From contig JAVXUO010000077.1 of the NCBI GenBank assembly GCA_033065855.1, positions 434,001 through 498,000 of the forward strand: DNA of 64,000 nt, written 5' to 3'. Made by a program: the position numbers and the translations under genes. Below are positions 13,293 to 24,299 of this stretch, one piece after another. Positions within the stretch are counted from its first letter, which is position 1. Each line of letters begins with the position of its first letter. A model generated the notes under the pieces. The model had not been told where the DNA came from and ran no database searches. It worked only from the letters and a program-made list of their open reading frames with translations. This DNA comes from Escallonia rubra (lineage: Eukaryota; Streptophyta; Magnoliopsida; Escalloniales; Escalloniaceae).

Positions 13293-16200
13293 CTACTTAG
13301 CAGCAGCAACCAGCGCTGATCTAGCTCGTGTAAACGTAGCAATGAGCGACCCAAGCTGCAATTTATCATTGCAACCAAAAGTCAATCGGTACCTGCGTAC
13401 ACAAACACAAAGTAACTTAATGGAATTGAATATCCAGTTGATGGCAATGGCAAACAATTCTAGATGGAATCCAAGCTGTGCATGCTGAATTATGCTCACT
13501 TATGTTTGCCTTTTCTTTTCAAAAGTTGTTTACAAGGCCTTAAGCTTTTAAAAAGATAGGACCCGATTTTACCTAAGATACTATGCAGAAATGGACCAAA
13601 AGAAAGGTCTCAAAAAAAGGAAAGGAAACTGAATTGAAAGAAATGAAGGCGTGGATAAACAAGAAATGAAAAAAAAAAAAAAGGTGCGTGATATAAAATT
13701 GCAAAAAAAAAAACTACTTTAAAAACTTACAAACTTAGAAACCACAAAACTGTATAACATGAAAATACAAGAATAGGAAGTAGGAGGCAGCATTAGGCTT
13801 TACAAAGCCATAGATTAGGTTTAATGGACCTATCGATATCCTTTTTGTTCCAACCGTATTTGTAATACCACCGTACTGCAATTTCTGCACCAATAGCAGC
13901 AATAAATTTTGTTTTCTAATAATAATTATTTTATCACTTGCATCCAAGTCATTCAAAATCAATACGATTTCATAATCCAGTGAAGTCACATTTTAAAAGA
14001 CCAACAGCACTATCCTATACATCTAGCAAGAGGAGTTCCAGACAAAATTGTACTCAGTAAGAAAGTGTTACTTGACAAGTAAAATATATAGTAGAGAGCT
14101 GGTACTATGGAGTACTTGAGATTGTAAATACTCAGAGATCCAGAGTATAGATGTTTACAGTAAGAATATATTGGCTGAACTTGACTATGCATCTGTCTCA
14201 ACATATTTTTGCGCCAACTATTACGTATCAAAATTTAACATCTATAAACTGGAAAAGAAATGGGTGCGTACTCAATATCAGCCAAGTCGTTGATGAGCTG
14301 AACTCGAACGCCTGATGGCATTTTAATCTTGAAAACGAACCTGGAAATATATAACACCCTGTAAGATGAGGTCAAGCAAACAAATGTATGGTTGAAAGCC
14401 AGAATAATGAGAACTTACATGGTTACTTCTCTTACAATATCCACCAAGGCCAATCCTTTCCTAGTCTTAATTTCAGATATTCCTACAGAAAGTTAAGGGC
14501 AGCAAGAATGAAGAGGAAAGCAAAAAGGTATGGAAGAGATTTTTTTAGGAGTAGCATGCTTTAGATTCAGAGCTGGACAGAATAACACGTTTGGATACGT
14601 CTGAAACTAGCTGTATATGATTCATTCAGAAGCCAGTAAGATATCTTCTCAATGTCTTTTGGCAATGGATTTCCGGTGCATAGGTACACAGCTTCTTCTG
14701 TAATTTGGTGAGAAGCCATATGTGTTGACTGCATCCATCAAGAAAAGTAGATCAATTATTTAATCCTGAAACCATTAACATTTCATTCAAAGACTCAAAA
14801 AATTACATGGAAGCAAATTTAACTGTGCAATGAGTAAGTGAAACCCACATACACATCTTAAGGGGTCAAACTTGTGCCAGAAAATACTGTGGAAGGGTAT
14901 ATCGTTGGAGAGAAATTAAACGAATGTGAGTGAAATAACTGATACACGTAAGTTTTGCTTTGCACAGCACATGGGACTCCATACAATGTGGAGGACCACA
15001 TCTACAAACCAAGAATATAAGCCCCCACCTTGACTTATTTCAGAAGTGTCGGGTCATGAAACTAGGCTATTGTTCAACTAACCACTTATTTGGCAGATGA
15101 CAAGCAAATGGCCAACCACACCAAACACCAACAGAATTATTTTATTTTATTCTATTTTTATTTTTTTGAGGGGTGGGGGGATGAAGGGGGAGGTCATAAC
15201 CAGAATAACAATCAGTTCTTTTACAAAGTTATAAGAACCTGAAACAGATGATTTCCTAATCAGCATATCCAGGAATCTGAAAGATAACCGCACATTCAGG
15301 ACAGAAAGGGAGCAAGATGTTTGAAAACCTGCAAAATGTTCAAAGCCTTTCTCATATCACCATTGCAGAGCTGTACAAGTGCCGCCAAGCCACTCTCATG
15401 TACATCAAGCCTAGGTCAGTGAAACTATTGTTAGTAAGAAAGCATAAATCCATTGCCCAGTTACGTACGCTAAAACTGTTTGCAAGATTACACAATCACG
15501 TCTCCTTGACTTTCTGGTGAAACAAAAAGGAGAGCAGTCATCTAAGGTAACGTAACTGCTCAAGAATACAATTATAGCTATTATCACCTATGTAGAAACA
15601 TTAAAACTAACTCTTCCAAAGGATGTCGTAATGATTGCTACTTGGTATTCATGATTCGAGAGAGCTTCAGAATTTCAAATTCATCACCTTAAGCATTCTA
15701 GCTGATTAAGTATCAAAACTGTAATGTGTAAATCACTGGTCTAAAGTTTACGAATGAACAGTGGTATTGGGACCACAAGCCGGAGTCACCAGAACATAGT
15801 TCTAACATTTTTTTAGCAATCCCCTTCTAATTGGATTCTCAGTTCCCACCTTAACGAATGGCCATGATGAGGCTCAATGAGTTGCTTAAAGTTTAACATG
15901 TCAGAATGGCGCTAAATAAGATGCGAACTAGGAAGCACCAACACCTCATCTAGGTTGAGGTATGGTGTCCGACATCTACCAACGCCCCGACATCTCCGGA
16001 GTGTCCACCTGTATGGCCAAAATACACTATTTCAAACCTATTTCAGGGCAATGTGTGATAAATGAGACAGACGAGGCTTATTAGAGATGAACTTTTGAGC
16101 CAAACCCTAATCAAATAGACCCAGCAAAAGACACCCTTCTTCTTTCTCTCTCATCTCTCTCTCTCTCTTTCTCCTTCATTTTGCTAACAGAAGCACCCAA

Positions 16201-19200
16201 GCTTACCAGTCCAGAAGAAGATACGTCAACATATCCGACCTCATTTACAGAGACATTTGGTTATATAAGACCTCTCCTTCATCCTTTGGACCCACTTCTT
16301 ATTTCCTTCTCTCTTATTACTGTTGAGACTCTAATCTTGGTATTGTTGAGACATTCAACTGCTTTCTTGTAACTGTTGAGACTATTTCATGTTACTGTCT
16401 TTCTTTCTCAACTGTTTTGAACGAAATTCAGCTACTCCAGTTGATGTTTATTCTTATTATGTATATATTTAATATTTAATACATACTCCCTTTGTCCTAC
16501 ATAATTTATCAACTTTCCTTTTTGGGCCCGTCCCACAAAAATTGCTCATTTCCAAAATCAAGAAAGATTATGTAGGTATTTTTACATATTTTCCCTTTTT
16601 ACACTTTTTTATTCTATTTCTCTCTCCACATTTAAATCTCCATCAACTCATTTTCTCTCTCCTGACCCACTTTATTTCCCTCCTCTCTCTCTAAAGGGTA
16701 GAATGAGAAACACACAACATATCACTTGAATCCTTAATCTGCGTGCAAAAAAAAGTTAATCAAATTATGTGGGACGAAGGGAGTATAAATGTGTATACAT
16801 ATGTATATAATAAAAATAAAAATATATTAAAAAATTCAGCGGTGTCCTACGATGCCAGAATCTGATTTTTTGGAAATTGCAGTGTCCGATGTCCCGGTTG
16901 GAGGCGGTGTCCGTGTCCATGTCCGTGCTACCTAGGATGCCAACTGTCACAGATAGATTTTACTAGTATTCAGTTCCTTCAATGGTCCATACTCCAGAGG
17001 CACGTTTCCTCGCCCTCCTAAAATGTGCTGAAACCATCATTGTTAGCCATAAGAAACGTGCACCCTAATCGATGGCTTAGCAAATCTCAAAATCTGGCTA
17101 CAAAAAAGTAACATTATCTTGTGACAGGACAAAACCGCGAATATGGATATAAGGGTTAATTGACTAAAGCTCCCTCAATATATAGCAGGTTTGCACACTA
17201 ACACGCCAAAATAGCATCATCGACTCTCAATATATTGCACGTCTAGCAAAACTTCACATTCTGCTACAAATTGAAAAAAAATTAGGTTTTGCAAAGTATA
17301 CCTCAATTTAGTCCGGGCAGATTGGTCAAAATCACAAGTCATGTGTTTTGGAGGGAAATGGGGGATCTGGGTATAAGGGACTCGATTGGTCACAACCAGC
17401 CAATCACGGCACCCATCTGTTGCCATCTATTGCTCCAGTCTCATCTACCCGAAGAACAATGGAAAACTCCAAAAGAAAAAGGCTACTGCCGCCGCTGCTA
17501 CAAGGGCTCCATCGTCCATGGGCCTGCCATGGTGGCTACCGGCAAATACAAAAATATGCCATCTGCCATGGTGGCACTAGACCTGGCAAAAAAAGGCACG
17601 TACCCGCGGGTCTACCCGTAATCGTAAAAAAATCCCGGGTACGGGTACAAGAATCACAGACCCGCTGAAATTCTACCAGGACCCGGACCGACCCATAAAT
17701 TCCGGTTCGGTACGGTCCGGGTCCGGGCTACCCGCACATGTTATTATATAAGCATTAGGGTTTCACTTTATCTTCACTTTCACCTCTCATTTCATTCTCG
17801 CCACCACCTCCTCCCTCTCTAAACTCTCTCAGTCTCTCACACAGTCACACATAACCCGTCTCTCTCTCTCTCTTTTCCTCCCCAAAGTCAGATCCACCCA
17901 CACCGCACACCAATCTCTATCTCTCTCTTCCCCCAATCTTAGATACACCGACGACCGCTCTGCACATCAAGTCAACTCGACGGTGCCAAGGTCGCTCCAT
18001 AGTTCGTCGTTTAATCCGTCGTTGTCGTCTTAAAGATACAGCTCAGTCACAGCTCCGCCGTCAGTCATCAATCCGTCACCACTGTCGTTCAAGCACTGGC
18101 TGACCACGGATTTGAACCAAAAGTCAGATCACCGCCAAATCCTCACCATCGCCACTCGCCGAAGATAGATTCACCGCCCTCACTGATGAAGGCTGATATT
18201 TTGACAGATCTACCTTGATCTACGAAATCATCTGACTACCAAATCGATTTGGTCTACCTGTATTTTTATTTATTTATTTATTTTAATTTGTTTATTAACG
18301 TTCTGTATTTTTTGAGGTGATTTTCTGTTTCTAAAGATATATGTACTTATTGGTTGGCTGGTTGGGGTCTGAGATTTGAGATGATTGTATGTGTGTTTTT
18401 CACGGAAATTAGGAGGTGATAATATTTGTGTAACCAATAAGAAGGAAAAAAAACACTCTTAAAAATAAATAAGCAAGTGAATATAATTTTAAAAAGAATT
18501 TTTATTTTTTTTTAAAATAATGAGTTTACCCGCGGGTAATACCCGAACCGGCTGGGTAGGGTACGGGTTTAAGAAATGGCTACCCGTAAAAATCCGGGTA
18601 ATTTTTACCCGGCCCGTTTTTACCCGTTCCCGGCGGGTTTACCCGTTTGCCAGGTCTAGGTGGCACTATGGCAGATCGGTACGAAAATATGCCATTGCTA
18701 CCACCAGAGTTCAACAAGCTAGCAAAGCAATACCGACGAGAATTTTATGAAAGCGCCAAGCTATTAAGTGGTTACAGCCAGCCAAACCAAAGCCGCCGCC
18801 AGGCCACAACCAGTGAAGATCCAAAGCCCTAAAGCCCCTGTGACAGATCAGATAAATCCACGACCATACATTCAGATCTGGCCAAGCCACGGTGGATCCA
18901 AAACAAGCCCCGTCGGACTCAATCAACACCACTAGTTCATACCGCCTAACACTGCTAACCGGCAACTATCGCCAACGCCCACTGGCAAGTACACATTATT
19001 AGGCTAGGGTTTCTATGGGATTGGACGGCCAACAGAACCAAAAAGGGCATCATCAAAATATGGTGTTCTTATTTCATTATGATGATTAGTGGGGATCATA
19101 ATCGGTTCATAACCAGTCACACGTGATATAAAGCCATGATCGTACAACTTAGGGATTAAATGTTAGGACTTTCATGATGGTTCAAGTTAACAAAAGCCTT

Positions 19201-22200
19201 AAATCAGTAACTATGCCTGCAATGATATTGCAGGCTTATGGCAACATATTTTCAAATTTTTGCGAAAACTGAGGGTGGATAATGCTATTTTCATTTTTTT
19301 ATAAATTGGCTTCTTAATAGTCCCAGCTAAGAGATTATAAGTAGTTGGTCCTGCCACAGTTTTAAATAGCAAAGCTGCAGCTTCTCTAAGAAACTTATAA
19401 ATATCAGTTTCAGACACTGTTAGACAAAAGCTGCAAGAAGCCCACAAGCCTACTATTCTTATTAAAAGGAATAAACATGCCAAAAATCTGATCACACAGT
19501 AGACCTGACCTTCTAGCATAATCTAGAGCTGCTTTTTGAAGCTTGGATACAAATGTTATTTCGACTTCTGTTACTGTTATTACTTCAGATAGCCTGTAAC
19601 TGTTGTTAAAAAAATGAAAGATCCAGACCGAAGCTTCTCAGACGTTTTAAAGCTTGGATAGAGTGTTATTTCTGTTTCATTACCAACATCATCCACCTTC
19701 CTTTGAGCAAATTCTGTCAGAATATTCAATTGACATTTCACAACTAAGGTAATTTTATAGGACATCAGGACACAAAAAGATGCTCATAAAGCGAAAGGTG
19801 TCATAGAAATAAAAGAACAATTAATTTACAGCAGTCAGTTCCGCATTTCGAAAGTACGAACCCTGAAGAACAAGAATTGTAAATTTACAGCATTCAATCC
19901 CGCCTTTAAATAATGCTGCAAAGCAACATTCAAAAGTATGTCTTACAACTTAGTTGGCATTTAACACGTTGTAGCACTTACTCCAGGGAAAAAAAATTGC
20001 TTTCAAAGTGATTGCTATTGATATGTTGACATGCACATAGCTAACGACCCAAGTAAAGGGAAAAGTGCTTTTAACCCAATAAACCTACTGCAGAGTATTC
20101 CCAGCAAACTAAGAAAGAGGCAAGAAGAGATATAAAATTAGCGCCAAAAATAGCAGCAGAACTAACCCTTCCGCCGCAATAACATGTTTGAGTCGCTCAG
20201 TGACATGAACCGAATCGAGTGGAGCAAACCGAAATCGTGTACACCTCGACTGTAGTGCTGGAATAACCTTGTTGACGTGATTACAGATAAGAGCAAACCT
20301 AGTGCTTTTTGTGTACTTCTCAATCACTGCATTCCAAGTGAGAATTAAAAAAAAAGGCTTAGAAAGAAAAAAGTACGTTTGAGTACAGGTTTCTACCTCG
20401 ACGCAGAGCAAATTGAGCATCCTTTGTCATGGCATCTGCCTCATCCAATAGAACCAACTTCACAGAGGGTTTTGGGCTGCCCAAATAAAAAACCACATGC
20501 GTGAATCTATGGAATTAATGGTACTTTGATAGAGTTTACGGAACACCAACTCGTATAAGCTATCCCCAGGAAAATGCAATTCAGTGCTCTTTCCTTTCAT
20601 TTGATTTTTCTCATTATCTTTTTCCATGAAACAAATGGAACATAACTATTAGTTGCAATAGGAGTAAAAAAGGTTTGGCGTGTGTTTTTGTCACTCCCAT
20701 TAATCAGGAAGTACCATTTCACAAAACATACAGAGTGACTAGTTTTCCTGTATTATATACTAACAAACTCTTCATTCAGGAACTCGGAACGTTAAATTCA
20801 AAACAAATCGGCATGTAATTTTAAAAGCAGCCCCCCCCCCCTGTATAAACAAAAACTGAGACCTAGCAGATGATGGTACTTTGCATTAATAAAGATCACA
20901 AAATATACAACATACCGGAACTGACACTCTAAGCCTCCTACTTCCCACTTTAAGCTCATTTATGAGACAAGTAAACCACCAACTTCAATTCACCCAAAAT
21001 GGAAAATTTGAAACATGCAAAACCTAACTGAGTTATCAGATACAAACTTGCAAGTAGCTCACAGCCAAAAATCACCATCAACCATTATGAAGTAAAACGT
21101 ATACATAAGATGTGGAATTACCCAAATGAGAAGCTCTGAGTGCTTGCAAAATCCTGAATCTGTTGCCTAACAACATCGATTCCGCGATCATCAGACGCAT
21201 TCAGCTCCAAGACCATGTTATGCATCTGGGAACCATACAGCTTCCGTGCCACCGCAAGAATCGTGGACGTCTTGCCCGTACCGGGTGGCCCATAGAGTAG
21301 CAGATGGGGCAATCTGTTCTCGCTCGTAAGCCTATCAACTGTTTGACAATATGTCACATGTAAATATGCAAAATAACACAAGTATATACTGCCTGCTTTC
21401 CATAATTTCTTTCTCATTTGACTCAGAAAATAAATAGATTAGGCTTGGAACATCATTAAATCAACAAGTAATTGCAGGTCAAATAAGCACTGTTTGACAA
21501 GTCAAACTACAACAAAACAGCGAGTACAATTGAGGTTTACATGTTCAAAGTCTATATTAGCAATTCACAAAATGTCAAAGGGCAATTACAAAACACAGAG
21601 AGTATGTGAAAGTTCGTGTCTGTGTGAGTATGTGTTAATTGAGAATGTGGCTGGACAGTGTCGCGATAATAAGCCTATAAATTGTTCGACAAAATATCAC
21701 ACTTAAATCCATAGACGCACAGACAATTTCAATTGTGTGTGCTCCATGTGTGAGTGTGTGTGAGAGAGAGAGAGAGAGAGGGAGAGAGAGAGATGGTATA
21801 GAGTGCAACCGCTGAGCCTACCAACTGTGCGACAAAACAACACAGAAGCAGATACTCCCTCCTTTTTCATAATCTTTTTCCCATTTGACTCTCTGCAAAT
21901 AATTAGAATAGGTTTGGAACATCTAAACATCGAAATGAACCCAAAGGGTAATAATAGGTCAAATAAGCAATGTTTGACAAGTCAAACTAGGGTTCGAAAA
22001 GTGAGATTTGTTAGTTGTTTACATGTTCAAATTATATCTAGGAATTCGCAAAGAGTCGAAAGGAACAACAGTTATGAAATGCACGAGTATGCGGGTGCTT
22101 TTGCGTGAAAGTGTGTTCGGGAACGTGATACATAGTAACCCCAGATGAGATGAAGTGACTAAGTGGTGTCGACAATGTCACTATAATAAGCCTATTAACT

Positions 22201-22834
22201 GTTTGACAAAATGTCACACTTATATACATATATGTAGACCCACTGGCAATTACAATTGTACACATATGTAGCCCCTTGTGCAATTACAATTGTGTGATAG
22301 AGAGATAAATGAGGTAAGAGTAAAGACCCTAAATGAGAAGGAAGAAGTGATTTCTGGTGTCGAGTTAGTAAAGCATATCAACTGTTCTACAAAATGTCAC
22401 ACATAAATGTCTAGACTCGCAGACAATCGTCAGTCGTGTGTGTGTGACAGGGGAAAGTGTTGTATATGCGAAGAAAAGCTAGTGTCGACAATATCCCACT
22501 AAGCATACCAAGTATTCGACAGAATGTCACAATGAAAGATCTACAACTCCTAAACAATAGTCGATTGTGTGTGTGTGTGTGTGTGCGCGCGCAATGAGGT
22601 GGTATGGTGTAACCCTAAGCGAGACGGAGTGAGGGTATTACTGGTGTCGACGATGTCGCGATGGGCGGCGACGTCGGCGAGGGACTGGGGGCGGTACTTC
22701 TCGACCCAGGGAGTAGCCCTCGAGTCCGGCGGGGTGCCGGCGACGACGACGTTTTTGCCCTTGTTGTTTGGCTTGAGGGAGTGGTTCTCTTCCTCGTTGT
22801 CATCGATGTCCATGGGAGATATTACCTCTGCCAT
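13293..22834 (-). CDS. RFC3: Replication factor C subunit 3 (clamp-loader AAA+ ATPase), 9 exons
   Basis: Coding exons in transcript order are 22834-22642, 21338-21122, 20476-20397, 20326-20167, 15410-15329, 14728-14599, 14482-14419, 14340-14272 and 13392-13293. Their lengths sum to 1095 nt, giving 364 aa plus stop with every split codon restored. Walker A GPPGTGKT is at residues 81-88, Walker B DEAD at 148-151 and the RFC-box SRC arginine-finger motif at 190-192. The N-terminal [20 protein letters not shown] is the small-RFC signature, and the C-terminal collar ends in VAAAK. RFC uses ATP to load PCNA at primer-template junctions in the nucleus during replication and repair. The sequence matches what I remember of Arabidopsis RFC3 (about 369 aa; the orthologue of human RFC5). 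ATG 22832-22834 is the first in-frame ATG; the open frame beyond it begins with TTG. The gene looks functional despite large transposon-filled introns. Confidence 0.95.
15928..16935. mobile_element. Non-autonomous hAT element with GTGTCCG-rich ends, in RFC3 intron 4
   Basis: The termini are inverted: CTAGGAAGCAC at the left and the complement of CTAGGTAGCAC at the right. The flanks are GATGCGAA (15920-15927) and GATGCCAA (16936-16943), an 8-bp duplication with one mismatch, as expected for hAT insertion. Both ends are rich in GTGTCCG/CGGACAC subterminal motifs. No transposase is present. A Stowaway MITE sits inside it and is therefore younger. Confidence 0.75.
16486..16783. mobile_element. 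Stowaway-type MITE (Tc1/mariner)
   Basis: The element is 298 bp with terminal inverted repeats beginning CTCCCTTTGTCCTACATAAT and ending with the complementary ATTATGTGGGACGAAGGGAG. It is flanked by TA on both sides (16484-16485 and 16784-16785). These TIRs and the TA target site are diagnostic for Stowaway MITEs. It is nested inside the hAT element at 15928-16935. Confidence 0.9.
17578..18658. mobile_element. Non-autonomous hAT element with ACCCG-rich ends, in RFC3 intron 4
   Basis: The TIR is TAGACCTGGCAAA at the left; the right end reads TTTGCCAGGTCTA. A perfect 8-bp target duplication GGTGGCAC flanks it (17570-17577 and 18659-18666). The subterminal 150 bp at each end are packed with ACCCG/CGGGT motifs, the likely transposase-binding array. 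The core holds pyrimidine-rich, low-complexity sequence with no transposase. It belongs to the same family as the elements at 24300-26240 and 24928-25846. Confidence 0.9.
21339..22641 (-). repeat. RFC3 intron 1, built of degenerate tandem copies of its own boundary
   Basis: The real donor is ACCA|GTAATA (22641-22640) and the real acceptor is AAACAG|TTGATAGG (at 21339). Between them are five further copies of the acceptor-plus-exon-2 edge, at about 22502, 22371, 22190, 21815 and 21671 on the plus strand. Each resembles AGCCTAT(C/T)AACTGTTTGACA. Most are next to a copy of the exon-1 edge (GTGTCGAC on the plus strand). A later duplication of about 480 bp relates 21400-21700 to 21880-22180, for example GGTCAAATAAGCA at 21477 and 21957. 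Microsatellites (GT, GA) lie at about 21750-21790 and 22567-22590. Confidence 0.75.
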
Positions 22835-23560
22835 TTTCGGCTTTGGTGGTGATGGTGCTGGGGGTGGGTTTCTACTCTCACTCTGCGGTGAGTGGGCGGG
22901 GTTTGATGGCGCCAAATTGTTTTGAGAAGGTCGACGGTGCCCTGGTCGGCCTTTGGTTCGATCGGTGTCAGGTGGCTCCTACACCACTAAACACTTGCCG
23001 CGTGTCCACGACTTTGACTGATTCACCAAGAACCCGTTTTAAATTAATTTTTACTTTAATTTATATTAAACGAAATCAGTTTAGTAAAAATAATTATAAA
23101 ATAATTTAACGTCGTAAAAAGTGTTTGTCAAAAAGTGTTTAAATCAATTTTACTATGATAAAATGATCGCAAAGGACACTTAATAAATAATTTTTAATAT
23201 ACATTCAGTAACTTAGTGTTAACATTGCTTTCATTTGTAAATAACTATAATGTACAAACAAATTATAGGAAAAAACTATTTTCACCCAACTACAAAAGTA
23301 GTTACTTCTCGTTTACAATTCAAAAAAAAAACACAAAATGTCACTTTAGTGCTTATAGTACGCTAACTAGTCACACCTAATAATTAGATAAAGGGTATAT
23401 GATGTCTATTTGTAAGAAACAGTGACATAATATGGTAAGTTAGAAGGTATGAGAAAAAGTAATTATTTCATAATCCTACTGTCTAGTATTTGTGGATCGA
23501 ATCTAGTTTTTAACTTTTTGAGATAAATTAAATCTCTTAATCTTTTTCGTCAAGCACTTT
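22835..23560 (-). promoter_or_regulatory. RFC3 upstream region
   Basis: This holds the GC-rich leader next to the ATG, the E2F-type site, and then AT-rich sequence from about 23030. No ORF of interest and no transposon ends are recognised before the gypsy remnant begins near 23560. Confidence 0.5.
22909..22916 (-). promoter_or_regulatory. E2F-type site upstream of RFC3
   Basis: The minus strand reads TTTGGCGC, a match to the E2F consensus TTTSSCGC, 75-82 bp upstream of the RFC3 ATG. Plant and animal replication genes, including RFC subunits, are commonly driven at G1/S by E2F-DP through such sites. The motif and its position are seen; its function is inferred. Confidence 0.6.
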
Positions 23561-24299
23561 GACCATCACAACATCAACTCAAACATGCTCCAACACGAGG
23601 TTTCCAATGCACAATGCCGCTGAAGAATGAGATTAAAGAGTAACATATATTTTGCAGCCTTATTTGTACCGGCGTTTGTATCACAGGCAATATATGTGAT
23701 AGTAATAGCCCAACTCAAAATCATGCAACAACGGTGCTTCTCAGTAGACACCATGTGAGTTGCATATCTGAATAACCGGGTGAACTCTCCTTCCTAACGG
23801 GCAATTGATTCATGCTCCCCTTGTTTTAAATTGCAACATTAGATCCCTTTCGACGGAGCGAAATTTACTTGTCAAGAAAATGGTATTTGAATTTTTGCCA
23901 TGTCATTGGCCTTTAATATGCAAGCCTAGTGCGAATCACTCTCATCTGTCATTGGTCCGCTTCACCCTTCAATATGTACATGGCTAAAGTAATTGTTTTG
24001 GGTGTCAGCATGATTAAGAGCCTCAAAAGTTTTCTCAATATTAGCAACCCACTCCTCAGCCTCCACCAGATCAGTCACATTAGGTTTGTTTCGTCGATAG
24101 CATTTTCTGATGTGGGATGCGCTTTTCCTGGATGAAATGAAAATTGGATTCCTTAAAGTACTTGCCAACTTATTGAACTCGTAAATTGAAGTTCCATCTC
24201 ATTTTTGTCCGCCTGCTGCTGCTGCATTAATTTGAGTTTGCACCTAGATCGCCTGAGCTAAGTAATAAAGGGCATTGGCAACATTTCCTTCATTATTGC

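Larger units (their letters stand above)
15411..20166 (-). other. RFC3 intron 4, 4.76 kb, transposon-expanded
   Basis: The donor GTTAGT lies at 20166-20161 (minus reading) and the acceptor CTAG at 15412-15411. The codon GG|G is split and gives [14 protein letters not shown]. The intron holds two hAT elements and a Stowaway MITE, listed separately. The stretches 15411-15927, 18667-20166 and 16945-17154 show no gene. Around 17155-17330 there is a terminal-like motif (GGGTTAATTGACTAAAGC) of the kind seen at Mutator-like ends, but I found no partner end. Confidence 0.85.

Noticed and set aside
22835-22915. N-terminal extension of RFC3 (APSNPAHSPQ...)
   Set aside because: The upstream frame begins with TTG, not ATG, and overlaps the E2F-type site. 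The family start matches the ATG at 22834.
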